Numbered from the stretch's first letter, positions 9,022 to 17,779 are shown. The stretch is DNA of 64,000 nt from Comamonas sp. JUb58 (GCF_004364775.1 NZ_SOAL01000004.1:62001-126000), one strand, 5' to 3'. Numbers and translations are program-made. The notes: generated from the letters alone by a model not told the origin.

Positions 9022-11343
9022 TCAGAACTCGGCGACCAGGCTGACCTTGAGCGATCGGCCGGGCTGGGTGTAGCCGTCGATAAAGGTGGCATTCGATGCC
9101 ACGCCGCGCACATCGGACCAGCGCCAGTACTTCTTGTCGGTCAGGTTGTAGAGACCGACATTCAAGCGCAGATCCTTGCGGATGCGCCACTGCGTGGTCA
9201 GGTCCACCACCGTGGCCGAGGGGCTGAGGAACTGCGGGCCCGTGCTGGGGTTGGTCGTGTCCTTGGCCTTCTTGCCCTGGGTGTAGTTCAGGCCCAACTG
9301 CGCTGTCCAGACGGCGGCCTCGGCACGCAGGCCCACGGTAAAGCGCTGCGGATCGATGGACGACAGCGGCTCGGCGCTGGTGCGGTCACGGCCCTGGGTA
9401 CGGCCCCAGGAAAACGGCGTGCTCCAGCCGATGCCGGCGTAGCGGCCCCAGTCGGCATGGCCCTTGACCTCAAAACCGCTGATGTTGACCCGGCCCCGGT
9501 TGACCGACTGGAACACCAGCGGATCGCTGGGCGAGCCCACACCGCCCACCTGCACCAGGTCGTCGATAAAGTCCTTGTAGCGGCCGGTGAATGCCGCCAC
9601 ATCCAGCGCCACATTGCCCAGGCGCCCACGCACACCCAGCTCCAGGTTCTGGCTGGTTTCCGGCTTCAGGTCAGGATTGGGAATGGTCTTGTAGTTGCCC
9701 ACCGGGTTTTCAAAAAAGGCATTGACCTGGCCGGCGTTGGGCGCGCGGAAGCCCTTGGCGTAGTTACCGAACACACTCCACGCCGGATTGACCCGGTACA
9801 TCACACCCAGCTTGGGCGAGGTGGCATTGCCCGACAGCGACACCGCATTGGCGCCAAAGCCGGCCTGGTCGGCCTTGATGCTGAAGTGGTCGTAACGCAG
9901 GCCAGGCGTGAAGGTCCAGTTGCCCAGCACCAGCTCATCTTGCGCATACAGTGCCCAGCTCGATTCGGTGGTATCGGGGAAGCGTTTGAGCGGAAAGGTT
10001 TCGCCCACCGGCGGCGTGATACCCGTCTGCAGGTTCTCGACATCGCTGCGCACATAGTCGATGCCGTAGGTGATCTTCTGCGCCAGGCCCGCATCGCCAC
10101 GCAGTACCTTGCTGGCCTGCACGTTCGCCTGCCAGGTCTTTTCCTGGTAGGTCACATCGCGGGTGCGGTCGGCAGCGGTCAGGCGGTCTTCGTAGATGAA
10201 CTCGCGCGAATCTGCATTCTGGTAGCTCAGGCTGGCCTTGATGTCATCCCACGCGGGCGTGCTCAGGTTGCGCCACTCGCCCGCCCAGCTGCCGCGCGTG
10301 CGCTTCATGTCCGTGGTCGCCCCCGAATCGATGACGGCCGTAGCGGCGCTGACCGGCGGCGCCGTGCGTGCGGTGTAGAGCTGGTAGTCGGCCTTCTTGT
10401 CGACATGCTCCACGGTGAAGGTGTGCTTCTGGTCTGCATTGGGTCGCACCACCACCTTGCCCAGCACCGAGGTATCCTTGTCGTGCTGCGGGTTGGGGAC
10501 GGTGCGGCGCGTATCGAGCGTGTCGATATCGCCCATGTTCTTGAGCTCGCGGCTGCGGCCCAGGTTCACGCCCAGCAGCCATTCGACCGTCTCATTGGGC
10601 TTGCCAGCCAGGGTCAGGCCCAGGTTCTTGCCGGTGTTCTCACTGTCATAGCCCACGCTGGCACGGCCGCCAAAGGTCTGGCCGTCTTTGAGCAGATTGC
10701 TGGGCTCGTTGGTGATGAAGTTGACCAGGCCCGCCATGCCGTCGGAACCATAGAGCGCCGAGGTGGCTCCCCGCACCACTTCCACCCGCTGGATCATGCC
10801 GACATCGAGGTAGTCACGGCCAAAGGCATTGGCGCTGAACACATAGCTGCGTGGCAGGCGGATGCCATCGACCAGCATCAGCACGCGGTTGCCGTCCAGC
10901 CCGCGGATATTGAAGCCGGCATTCTGGTCACGGCCGGTCGGGCTGGACGCCAGGGTAAAACGTGCCGGTGCGCGCTTGACCGAGACATTGGGCATGTCGC
11001 GGGCGATATCGCGGATATCGCGGATCTGCTGCTCTTCCATCTGCCGGGCATTGATGACATCAATGCTCATCGGCAGCTCGTCGGGGTCTTGCTCGTAGCG
11101 CGAGCCGCTGACCACCATTTCCTTCAGCAAGGGCGCATCGGCCGCAGCCACCTGCACGGCGCCAGTCGCCTGAGCGCTGCTGGCCGCTGCAGGGCTTTGG
11201 GCCTGTGCTGCCTGGGCCATGCAGAGCAAGGCCGCCAGCGCCAGCGGTTGCAAGGCCAGCGGCTGGCGTGCGCCAGTGGCTACACGCGAAACGGATGGGG
11301 TGGAAGACACGCGATGCGCGTCGCAAAGGGGATGAGCAGCCAC
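9022..11343 (-). CDS. bhuR: TonB-dependent heme/hemoglobin receptor
   Basis: 773-residue outer-membrane receptor. A signal peptide (hydrophobic LALAALLCMAQAAQAQ) precedes a plug domain (NIRGLDGNRVLMLVDGIRLPRS, then GATSALYGSDGMAGLVNF), and a 22-stranded barrel ends in the aromatic VAEF. GFRAP and NPDL boxes, characteristic of heme receptors, are present. No histidine lies between them; the nearest candidate ligand is the Tyr of GNYKTIPNPDL. The start is uncertain: the GTG at 11343 has no strong SD and another GTG lies 11 codons downstream. It leads the heme operon behind a Fur-like box. The symbol follows the Bordetella bhuRSTUV layout. Confidence 0.92.
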   Translation of the reverse strand: MAAHPLCDAHRVSSTPSVSRVATGARQPLALQPLALAALLCMAQAAQAQSPAAASSAQATGAVQVAAADAPLLKEMVVSGSRYEQDPDELPMSIDVINARQMEEQQIRDIRDIARDMPNVSVKRAPARFTLASSPTGRDQNAGFNIRGLDGNRVLMLVDGIRLPRSYVFSANAFGRDYLDVGMIQRVEVVRGATSALYGSDGMAGLVNFITNEPSNLLKDGQTFGGRASVGYDSENTGKNLGLTLAGKPNETVEWLLGVNLGRSRELKNMGDIDTLDTRRTVPNPQHDKDTSVLGKVVVRPNADQKHTFTVEHVDKKADYQLYTARTAPPVSAATAVIDSGATTDMKRTRGSWAGEWRNLSTPAWDDIKASLSYQNADSREFIYEDRLTAADRTRDVTYQEKTWQANVQASKVLRGDAGLAQKITYGIDYVRSDVENLQTGITPPVGETFPLKRFPDTTESSWALYAQDELVLGNWTFTPGLRYDHFSIKADQAGFGANAVSLSGNATSPKLGVMYRVNPAWSVFGNYAKGFRAPNAGQVNAFFENPVGNYKTIPNPDLKPETSQNLELGVRGRLGNVALDVAAFTGRYKDFIDDLVQVGGVGSPSDPLVFQSVNRGRVNISGFEVKGHADWGRYAGIGWSTPFSWGRTQGRDRTSAEPLSSIDPQRFTVGLRAEAAVWTAQLGLNYTQGKKAKDTTNPSTGPQFLSPSATVVDLTTQWRIRKDLRLNVGLYNLTDKKYWRWSDVRGVASNATFIDGYTQPGRSLKVSLVAEF

Positions 11344-11455
11344 GGGCCGAGCTTTCAGACAACAGGGTTGAACAAAGAAGCTGGCAATGACGGCCCGGTG
11401 CTAGGCAGGGGCGGCCGCACGGCTGGCGTGCGGGTCACAGGCTGGCGAAGCAACA

Positions 11456-11480
11456 AGTATATGAGAATAGTTCTTATTTA
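11456..11480 (-). promoter_or_regulatory. Fur-like box upstream of heme operon
   Basis: The core TGAGAATAGTTCTTA is an imperfect dyad (AGAA, 3 nt, TTCT, with flanking AT pairs) resembling betaproteobacterial Fur sites. It lies about 115 nt before the receptor start in an AT-rich patch. Its place before a heme operon supports iron repression by Fur. Confidence 0.68.
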
Positions 11481-11616
11481 TTGATGCAATAGCCCTGCAA
11501 AGGCTGGTGCTGCAGCGAAATCGCGACAGTTGCAGCGGAATGGGCCAGATCCGCTGCTATTGGCCCTTTGTATCGCTCATCTGATCGAGGGTTTGCAGCG
11601 GGTTCGCGCCAACAAA

Positions 11617-11699
11617 AAGCCGCCTGGTCCGCAAGGCCTGCGTGGTTGGAGCTCCCGATGGGCGCCCTCCTTCGCAATGGCATGCAGACCAGGCGGCTT
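11617..11699 (-). terminator. Long stem-loop terminator after PheC-like gene
   Basis: A 13-bp perfect inverted repeat (11617-11629 and 11687-11699) encloses a 57-nt GC-rich loop, and a U5 run follows on the minus strand. It begins 31 nt after the stop of the PheC-like gene. The rest of the spacer up to the Fur-like box (about 11481-11616) shows no gene. The loop is unusually large for a simple terminator. Confidence 0.7.
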
Positions 11700-11729
11700 G
11701 CGCGCTGGCCTTGTTGGCGGCTCAGCCGA

Positions 11730-12518
11730 TCACTTCAGCCACTTCTGCGCCTCTTGCTGCAGCACGCCGCGCAGCGCCAGCACATCCCAGGTGAACTGCA
11801 TCACGCGCTGGTAGTCGGCATCGTCCACCGGCAGCATGAAGCCCAGCTGGTTGACGGGAGTCAACGGCTTGTCCAGGTAGGCGGCGTAGAGGCGCGGGTC
11901 GGCCTTGCTGTAGTGCAGTGCCTCATAGGTCTCGGTGATCATCGCATCGCCCTTGCCTTCGGCGATCAGGCCCGGAATCTCGGCGTTCTTGTCATGCGTG
12001 CTGACCTGGGCGTTCTTCAGGTTCTGCAGCACATAGGCCTCGTTGGTGCCGCCGGGGTTCTTGATCACGCGCACGCTGGCCTGGTTCAGGCTTTCGGGTG
12101 TGGTGAACTTGTCCTTGTCGGCCGCACGCACCAGAGCCACCTTGCCGAACGGTGCATAGCCCGGCAGCATCTGCACCTTGCTCAGACGCGCCACATTGCG
12201 GGTGATGCCGCCCACAGCCACATCGAACTTGTTGTCCTGCAGGTCCTGCATCAGCTTGGGCCAGGTGGTGTCCACATACTCGACCTTGACACCCAGCTCC
12301 TTGGCCATGGCTTCGACCACCTCGATGTCATGGCCGGCGTACTTGCCATCGGCCTTCATCGCAAAGGGGCGGTAGTCGCCCGGCGTGCCCACGCGCAGCA
12401 CCTTGGCCTGCATGATGGCGTCAAGCCGGGGGCCCGCCTGGGCAGGCAGCGACAGCGCTGCAAGCGCCGTCGCGCTGACGGCCATGGCGGCGAGGGTCTT
12501 GGTTTTCTTCAGGAACAT
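11730..12518 (-). CDS. Periplasmic binding-protein-fold protein, cyclohexadienyl dehydratase (PheC)-like
   Basis: 262 residues with a Sec signal peptide (MFLKKTKTLA...LPAQA) and an SBP type 2 (amino-acid-binding) fold: LRVGTPGDYRPFAM, GHDIEVVEAMAKELG, FDVAVGGITRN. The NPGGTNE motif is typical of periplasmic cyclohexadienyl (arogenate/prephenate) dehydratases derived from this fold, and no permease or ATPase gene is adjacent. An orphan amino-acid-binding protein is the alternative. Start chosen at the ATG at 12518 (AAGG 8 nt upstream); a TTG at 12542 would precede the signal peptide. A terminator separates it from the upstream lipoprotein gene. Confidence 0.85.
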   Translation of the reverse strand: MFLKKTKTLAAMAVSATALAALSLPAQAGPRLDAIMQAKVLRVGTPGDYRPFAMKADGKYAGHDIEVVEAMAKELGVKVEYVDTTWPKLMQDLQDNKFDVAVGGITRNVARLSKVQMLPGYAPFGKVALVRAADKDKFTTPESLNQASVRVIKNPGGTNEAYVLQNLKNAQVSTHDKNAEIPGLIAEGKGDAMITETYEALHYSKADPRLYAAYLDKPLTPVNQLGFMLPVDDADYQRVMQFTWDVLALRGVLQQEAQKWLK

Positions 12519-12560
12519 GTTGGCACCTTGGTGTTTCGACAATCGGGAGGGACATCACGC

Positions 12561-12599
12561 AAAAAAAGCGTGCACACCGTTGCGGTGTACACGCTTTTT
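12561..12599 (-). terminator. Intrinsic terminator of glycine-zipper lipoprotein gene
   Basis: AAAAAGCGTG-C-ACACCG pairs with CGGTGT-A-CACGCTTTTT around a TTG loop, one mismatch in 17 bp, with poly-A/T ends on both sides. It lies 83 nt after the lipoprotein stop and 43 nt before the PheC-like start. Confidence 0.85.
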
Positions 12600-12681
12600 G
12601 AGACACGCGGCGCCATTGTGTCCCAGCGCCAGCCGCCTGCCCATCGGGGTTCACCCAAGCGCGGCAGGCGCTGCGACGATC

Positions 12682-13212
12682 TCAATAACGCGAGATCTGG
12701 CCCTGGTTGATCTGCACGCGGTCGCCCGGGCGCAGATCGCCGGGGTTGGGCACATCAAAAATGCGCTGGCCGCCGTTTTGCAGGTTGATATGGATGCGGT
12801 AGCCGCTGACGGTGCTGCGGCCGCTGTTGGACGACTGCTCCAGCGCATTGCCAGCCGCTGCGCCGCCGGCCACACCGGCAGCGGTGGCGGCCATGCGGCC
12901 AAAGCCGCCGCCGACCTGGTTGCCCAGCACGCCGCCGACCACGGCACCCAAAATGGCGCCTACGCCGGAGGTGCTGCGCGACTGCGAGCGCAGCTCTTCA
13001 ATATTGCCCACGGTGCCGTATTCCATACCGTAAGGCGCCTGCTGCTGCGGGTAGCTGCCCTGCTGCTGGGGCGCCGGGCCTTGCGGGTAGCGGTTGTCAT
13101 AACGGGGAGGTGCCTGCACACAGGCTGCCAGTACCGAGGTGGCCGCCAGGGCCAGACCCAGCTTGCCTGCACGTTGCAGCAGGCTGCGCGAGCTTGGATT
13201 CGTTTGAGACAT
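12682..13212 (-). CDS. Glycine-zipper 2TM outer-membrane lipoprotein (SlyB/17-kDa antigen type)
   Basis: 176 residues. The N-terminus has a lipoprotein signal with lipobox LAAC (Cys about residue 31). A Pro/Gln/Tyr-rich linker follows (RYPQGPAPQQQGSYPQQQ), then a glycine-zipper region near residues 83-120 (GVGAILGAVVGGVLGNQVGGGFG, then AAGVAGGAAAGNALE), and a small C-terminal beta domain. Family members stabilise the outer membrane or respond to divalent cation stress; here the role is inferred only. Good SD (AAAGGAGAG) before the ATG. Transcribed alone, between dut and a strong terminator. Confidence 0.88.
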   Translation of the reverse strand: MSQTNPSSRSLLQRAGKLGLALAATSVLAACVQAPPRYDNRYPQGPAPQQQGSYPQQQAPYGMEYGTVGNIEELRSQSRSTSGVGAILGAVVGGVLGNQVGGGFGRMAATAAGVAGGAAAGNALEQSSNSGRSTVSGYRIHINLQNGGQRIFDVPNPGDLRPGDRVQINQGQISRY

Positions 13213-13296
13213 TGCGCTCTCCTTTCAGATCACAAAAATGACTAGGGGGTCAGGGCCATCTGGGGCCCGCCAGTTTCAATAGCTTGGGGCACTGCC

Positions 13297-13746
13297 TTAC
13301 TTGGTGCCGGTGGAGCCATAGCCCCCGGCGCCGCGTTCAGACACATCGCCAAAATCTTCCACCACCTGAAAACTCGCCTGCACCACCGGCACGATCACCA
13401 TCTGTGCCAGGCGCTCCATCGGCTGCAGCACAAAGGGTTGCGTGCTGCGGTTCCAGGCGCTGACCATCAGCTGGCCTTGGTAGTCGCTGTCGATCAGGCC
13501 GACCAGGTTGCCCAGCACGATGCCATGCTTGTGGCCCAGGCCCGAGCGCGGCAGGATCATCGCGGCATAGCCGGGGTCGCGCAGGTGGATGGCCAGACCG
13601 GTGGGCACCAGCTGCCAGGCATTGGGCTCCAAGGTCAGGGGGGCATCCAGGCAGGCGCGCAAATCCAGGCCGGCGCTACCGGGCGTGGCGTACTGGGGCA
13701 GCTGCTCTTGCATGCGGGGGTCGAGAATCTTCAGGTCAACGATCAT
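13297..13746 (-). CDS. dut: Deoxyuridine 5'-triphosphate nucleotidohydrolase
   Basis: 149-residue trimeric dUTPase that hydrolyses dUTP to dUMP and pyrophosphate, keeping uracil out of DNA and feeding dTMP synthesis. All five motifs are visible: [39 protein letters not shown] and the C-terminal GGYGSTG that closes over the active site. Length is normal. It precedes the lipoprotein gene by 84 nt. In many proteobacteria dut follows coaBC, which is not present here. Confidence 0.97.
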   Translation of the reverse strand: MIVDLKILDPRMQEQLPQYATPGSAGLDLRACLDAPLTLEPNAWQLVPTGLAIHLRDPGYAAMILPRSGLGHKHGIVLGNLVGLIDSDYQGQLMVSAWNRSTQPFVLQPMERLAQMVIVPVVQASFQVVEDFGDVSERGAGGYGSTGTK

Positions 13747-13927
13747 GGTGGTGGTTCAAAAACAATGCAGCGAAGGCTAGCATATACACAACGCCTGCCA
13801 GCGCAGTTGGTGCACCGGCCTACAGGCATTTACCGTATGCATACAAATGCAAGCATCTGCAGCGGCAGCGCCCCACCCCCGGCAGCCCCGGCTGCGACTG
13901 CCTTTTGACCCACCTGATAGCTCGCAA

Positions 13928-14440
13928 CTAGTCCTTCTGGGACCAGCCTTTTTTGAAGGCCGCGATCAGCATCACAATGCCCAGCGGCGGGAACATGATG
14001 CCCAGGATCGCGGCAATCAGTATCCCGATGAGCTTGAAGCCGCTGAAGGATTTTTTGGTGTCGGTGCTGTTGCCGGCGGAGGTAAAGATCGATGTGGTGG
14101 CTGCGCCTGAACCGCTGCGCGTGGTGGTGGTCAGCGTCTGCGCCGCGCCTTGGCGCTTGTCCTTGCGCGTCTGGTCCATCTGGCGGATGCGGTCGAGCAG
14201 CTCCTGGGCCTGGTCGGCAATCGGGTTGCTGCCGGCACCATGGCCGGAGGCGCCCGGCGTTGCCTGCGCCTGACCATTGCGCGGCCGCGCCGGCCGCGCC
14301 GGCCGCTGCGTGCTGCCCACGGTATGGGCGGCGCCAGGGTTCTGCCGGGCGATGAGCTGCTCTACATAGCGCACAAAGTCGCCATGTGGCGGGGTGTCAT
14401 AGACAGAAGCCGTGTCCCTGTTCAGCAGTGCCAATTGCAT
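13928..14440 (-). CDS. Hypothetical protein with C-terminal membrane hairpin
   Basis: 170 residues, not recognised. A Gln/Arg/Pro-rich hydrophilic N-terminal half includes a PARPAR repeat, encoded by tandem 9-bp GC repeats at 14287-14304. A Ser/Thr-rich stretch (TLTTTTRSGSG) follows. The C-terminal hydrophobic segment at about residues 137-163 (GFKLIGILIAAILGIMFPPL) probably anchors it in the inner membrane, with a basic end. Start taken at the ATG at 14440 because AGGAGG lies immediately upstream, though the spacing is very short. It is the reverse of trxA, with a 253-bp spacer between them. No function proposed. Confidence 0.7.
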   Translation of the reverse strand: MQLALLNRDTASVYDTPPHGDFVRYVEQLIARQNPGAAHTVGSTQRPARPARPRNGQAQATPGASGHGAGSNPIADQAQELLDRIRQMDQTRKDKRQGAAQTLTTTTRSGSGAATTSIFTSAGNSTDTKKSFSGFKLIGILIAAILGIMFPPLGIVMLIAAFKKGWSQKD

Positions 14441-14693
14441 CTCCTCCTGGCGCCGTCGCCTGCAAGTGGCGGCAGCGATTGATAGTTTCAAACTCCGGCA
14501 TAGCAAGCCTGCATGCCCGGACCCTCTTATCCCTCTGAGAGCGCATTGTGCTTGACATCCAGCGCCCCTACAACGCGTCAGATGCGGCGCCCGCTGCCTG
14601 CACCCGGCCTTGCTTTCTGTCACAATGGCCTCAACTTTTGTCCATGGCGCAACCCCTGGCGCCAAAAACCCAAAATTTAACGAGGAACCTGCC

Positions 14694-15026
14694 ATGTCGG
14701 AATCCCTGATCAAGCACACCAACGAAGCCAGCTTTGACGGCGATGTTCTGCAACCCAACACCAATGTTCTGGTGGACTTCTGGGCCGAATGGTGCGGCCC
14801 TTGCAAGCAGATCGCCCCCGTGCTGGAAGAAGTTTCGGTCAGCTACAAGGACAAGCTGCAGATCGCCAAGGTCAATGTCGATGAGAACCGCGCTATCTCG
14901 GCCAAGTTCGGCATCCGTGGCATCCCCACGCTGATGCTGTTCAAGAACGGCCAGCTGGCCGCTACCAAGGTTGGCGCCCTGAACAAGGCCCAACTGACGG
15001 CCTTCCTGGACGAGCAACTGGCTTAA
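14694..15026 (+). CDS. trxA: Thioredoxin 1
   Basis: 110-residue cytoplasmic thioredoxin with the WCGPCK active site (residues about 34-39) and the cis-Pro GIPTLMLF segment. It donates electrons to ribonucleotide reductase, methionine sulfoxide reductases and PAPS reductase. Start at the ATG at 14694, with GAGGA 8 nt upstream. It is upstream of rho, the arrangement seen in many proteobacteria, but two strong hairpins after trxA imply separate transcription. Confidence 0.98.
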   Translation: MSESLIKHTNEASFDGDVLQPNTNVLVDFWAEWCGPCKQIAPVLEEVSVSYKDKLQIAKVNVDENRAISAKFGIRGIPTLMLFKNGQLAATKVGALNKAQLTAFLDEQLA

Positions 15027-15070
15027 ATCCAGCCCCGGTGCATGCGCGGTCACCGCGTCTGCACCCAAGC

Positions 15071-15127
15071 ATGGCCGCCCAACTTGGCGGCCATCGCCAA
15101 CAAAGCACGGTTTTCGCCGTGCTTTTT
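15071..15127 (+). terminator. Tandem hairpins ending trxA transcription
   Basis: First hairpin: ATGGCCGCC (15071-15079) with GGCGGCCAT (15086-15094). Second: AAAGCACGG (15102-15110) with CCGTGCTTT (15117-15125), followed by a T-run, a classic intrinsic terminator. Confidence 0.88.
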
Positions 15128-15390
15128 GCATTTTTCAAGCATTTGATTTTTCTATATTTTTATAAAAAAATCAAAACCCCTAGCGGCTTGCTGTCCCGCT
15201 TGATACATATAGTTGATAATTCAGGCGGGATGTTCTTGCAGCAACCTGTCTATAATCCGCATTCAGATCACCGATCGTATTCCGACCAAGAATAGATCAA
15301 GCATGGTCTCCGGCTTCGCGGTCTCCCGCTAATTGCACCGGCTCTGCATTCCCCCTACCTCTAACAGTTACTCCGTTCTGGAGTCTATCC
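15128..15390 (+). promoter_or_regulatory. rho promoter and long leader
   Basis: The 263 bp between the trxA terminator and rho contain no convincing gene. A perfect TATAAT at 15251-15256 is the best -10, which would leave a leader of about 130 nt. In E. coli rho is autoregulated by Rho-dependent attenuation in a long C-rich leader. Here 15332-15390 is C/T-rich (CCCCCTACCTC) and G-poor, as expected of a rut site. Confidence 0.5.
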
Positions 15391-16653
15391 ATGCACTTAA
15401 ATGAGCTCAAGGCACTGCATGTGTCTGAAGTCCTCAAGCTGGCAGAAGAGCTTGAAATTGAAAATACCGGCCGCATGCGCAAACAGGAGTTGATGTTTGC
15501 GATCATCAAGAAGCGCGCCAAAGCGGGTGAACAGGTTTTCGCCGATGGCGTCCTGGAAATCCTGCCCGACGGATTCGGCTTTCTGCGCAGCCTCGACACG
15601 AGCTTCACGGCCAGCACCGACGATATCTACATCTCCCCCAGCCAGGTGCGCCGCTTCAATCTGCACACCGGCGACATGATTGAAGGCGAAGTGCGCACAC
15701 CCAAGGATGGCGAGCGCTACTTTGCCTTGACCAAGCTCGACCAGGTCAACGGTCTGCCGCCCGAGCAAAACAAGCACAAGATGATGTTCGAGAATCTGAC
15801 GCCGCTGTTCCCCAAGGAACAGATGCGTCTGGAGCGCGACATCAAGGCAGAAGAGAACATCACCGGCCGCCTGATCGACATCATTGCCCCCATTGGCCGT
15901 GGCCAGCGCGCACTGATCGTTGCCCCCCCCAAGAGTGGCAAGACGATGATGATGCAGAGCATTGCACACGCCATCACCGCCAACTACCCTGATGTGCACA
16001 TGATGGTGTTGCTCATCGACGAGCGCCCAGAAGAAGTGACGGAGATGCAGCGCTCGGTCAAGGGTGAGATCATTGCATCGACCTTTGACGAACCCGCTGC
16101 CCGCCACGTGCACGTGGCCGAAATGGTCATCGAGCGCGCCAAGCGCCTGGTGGAAATGGGTCAGGATGTCGTCATCATGCTCGACTCCATCACCCGTCTG
16201 GCCCGCGCCTACAACAACGTAGTGCCCTCGTCGGGCAAGGTGCTCTCCGGTGGTGTGGATGCCAACGCGCTGCAGCGCCCCAAGCGCTTCTTTGGCGCGG
16301 CCCGCAACGTCGAAGAAGGTGGCTCGCTCACCATCATCGCCACCGCACTGGTCGACACCGGCAGCCGCATGGACGAAGTGATCTTTGAAGAATTCAAGGG
16401 CACCGGCAACAGCGAACTGCACCTGAGCCGCCGTCTGTACGAAAAGCGCGTCTTCCCCGCCATCGAGCTCAACAAGAGCGGTACGCGCCGCGAAGAAATG
16501 CTGCTGGCTCCCGAGATCCTGCAAAAGACCCGCATCCTGCGCCAGTTCATGTACAACATGGACGAGATCGAGTCCATGGAGCTGATGATCAAGAACATGA
16601 AGCAGACCAAGAGCAATGTCGAGTTCTTCGACATGATGCGCCGCGGCGGCTAA
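15391..16653 (+). CDS. rho: Transcription termination factor Rho
   Basis: 420-residue hexameric RNA-dependent ATPase helicase that terminates transcription at rut sites. The N-terminal helical domain ([21 protein letters not shown]) is followed by an RNA-binding cold-shock-like domain ([12 protein letters not shown]), then the RecA-like ATPase with Walker [11 protein letters not shown] and the Q-loop [20 protein letters not shown]. Length is typical. Followed by a strong terminator, so probably monocistronic. Confidence 0.98.
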   Translation: MHLNELKALHVSEVLKLAEELEIENTGRMRKQELMFAIIKKRAKAGEQVFADGVLEILPDGFGFLRSLDTSFTASTDDIYISPSQVRRFNLHTGDMIEGEVRTPKDGERYFALTKLDQVNGLPPEQNKHKMMFENLTPLFPKEQMRLERDIKAEENITGRLIDIIAPIGRGQRALIVAPPKSGKTMMMQSIAHAITANYPDVHMMVLLIDERPEEVTEMQRSVKGEIIASTFDEPAARHVHVAEMVIERAKRLVEMGQDVVIMLDSITRLARAYNNVVPSSGKVLSGGVDANALQRPKRFFGAARNVEEGGSLTIIATALVDTGSRMDEVIFEEFKGTGNSELHLSRRLYEKRVFPAIELNKSGTRREEMLLAPEILQKTRILRQFMYNMDEIESMELMIKNMKQTKSNVEFFDMMRRGG

Positions 16654-16680
16654 ACCCCGCTCAGCACCCACCGGCCTGCC

Positions 16681-16709
16681 AACCCTCCGCTCAACACGGA
16701 GGGTTTTTT
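16681..16709 (+). terminator. rho intrinsic terminator
   Basis: AACCCTCCG (16681-16689) pairs with CGGAGGGTT (16697-16705) and continues into a T6 run. The last T is the first base of the convergent AraC-gene stop codon. Confidence 0.92.
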
Positions 16710-17707
16710 CATGTCCCCTTGCGCCAGCGCTCCCCCGCCACCGTTTTTGGCGTCCGGCCAAAGTGGCGTTCAAAGGCGGTGCTGAAGCTGGAGACATGCT
16801 GGTAGCCCACCTGGTAGGCCACCGTCGATACCCGCTGGCCGCTGTCCAGCAGCTCCCAGGCCCGCTCCATGCGGATGCGGGTCAGCAGGCGGTGCGGGCT
16901 GGTGCCCAATAGCAGGCGAAAGCCGGTTTTCAATGCGAAGGCATTGGTCCCCACCGCTGCACACAGGTAGGCCACCGTCAAGGGTTGGGCATAGTCGCGC
17001 AGCAGGATGTCGCGCGCCTGGAGGATCTTGTCCTGCTCTGCTGGGCGCAAGGGGCCCGCTGTATTGGGCGGTGGGCGCAGCTGGCGGGTCTGTTCGGACA
17101 GCAGGCTGAGTGCGGCGATTTGAATGCCCAGCAGAGCACCTCGCTCATCCTGCCCTTCTTGCACATGCCTGGGCAGCAAGGCAGCAGCCCATTGCGCGGT
17201 GCTCGCACCATAGGCGCCAAAATGCAGCGCGCGCGCAGATTGGTCAAAGCGCACGCCGTCCAGCAGATCTGCCAAGCCATAGCGCTGCAGCAGCGCCTCA
17301 TCGGCCACCAGCCGCAGTTGGCGCACGGCCTGACCCGCTGGAAAGCAGCGCTCGCCCCGTACCGAGGCAAAGGCCGCCAAGGTGCTGTGGCCGGCGACAA
17401 AGTCAAAGCGCTGGCCGTCCACACCGGTGGTGCTGGACTGCCCTTGCAGCGCCACCGTCAGGGTCAGGCAGCGGTTCTCGCGCTCCAGCAGGCTGGTTTG
17501 TTGCAGGGGCTGCCGGGCCTGGTAGTCCATATAGACAAGGGCCAGGCCGGGCTCGATCTGCAGCCGGTCGGTCACGCAATGGCCCAGCTGCGCGGGCAGG
17601 CTGGAGCGCCACCAGGCCGAGGAGCCCAGGCGCTGGGCTGCGCTGGCGTCTGCGCTGCTGATTCGGTAGACCAAGTTTGCCTTTCTTGCCGTAGCACGCG
17701 GCAGCAT
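16709..17707 (-). CDS. AraC/XylS-family transcriptional regulator, PchR-like
   Basis: 332 residues. The C-terminal AraC domain has two helix-turn-helix units (LCAAVGTNAFALKTGFRLLLG and STVAYQVGYQHVSSFSTAFERHFG). The N-terminal region (EPGLALVYMDYQA, LTLTVALQGQS, FPAGQAVRQLRLVADEALL) resembles siderophore-responsive regulators such as PchR and AlcR rather than sugar-binding AraC. It is divergent from a methyltransferase gene with a Fur-like box in the 181-bp gap, so iron-linked control of that gene is likely. The effector is unknown. The exact start is uncertain. Confidence 0.85.
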   Translation of the reverse strand: MLPRATARKANLVYRISSADASAAQRLGSSAWWRSSLPAQLGHCVTDRLQIEPGLALVYMDYQARQPLQQTSLLERENRCLTLTVALQGQSSTTGVDGQRFDFVAGHSTLAAFASVRGERCFPAGQAVRQLRLVADEALLQRYGLADLLDGVRFDQSARALHFGAYGASTAQWAAALLPRHVQEGQDERGALLGIQIAALSLLSEQTRQLRPPPNTAGPLRPAEQDKILQARDILLRDYAQPLTVAYLCAAVGTNAFALKTGFRLLLGTSPHRLLTRIRMERAWELLDSGQRVSTVAYQVGYQHVSSFSTAFERHFGRTPKTVAGERWRKGT

Positions 17708-17756
17708 CGCGAATGACTCCGCCGTGCCAAAGCAATGCTCCGTTTTGCCTAAATTT

Positions 17757-17779
17757 CAAATGATACCTATTTGCATTTG
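17757..17779. promoter_or_regulatory. Fur-like box between AraC gene and methyltransferase
   Basis: CAAATG at 17757 and CATTTG ending at 17779 bracket ATGATACCTATTTGCAT, a near-palindrome matching the A/T-rich GCAAATGAT-type Fur sites of betaproteobacteria. It lies in the divergent intergenic region and could repress both genes when iron is plentiful. Confidence 0.62.

Noticed and set aside
7576..11484. 1302-codon open frame on the plus strand over the heme receptor and hmuS
   Set aside because: Antisense shadow of two well-identified genes, low-complexity translation, no SD and no family match.
12519..12542. Upstream TTG start for the PheC-like protein
   Set aside because: It would place eight polar residues before an otherwise normal signal peptide, while the ATG at 12518 has a well-spaced SD.
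15303..15332. Nine-codon rho leader peptide (MVSGFAVSR)
   Set aside because: No SD precedes it and there is no similarity to the E. coli rhoL peptide; any short ATG frame could occur by chance.
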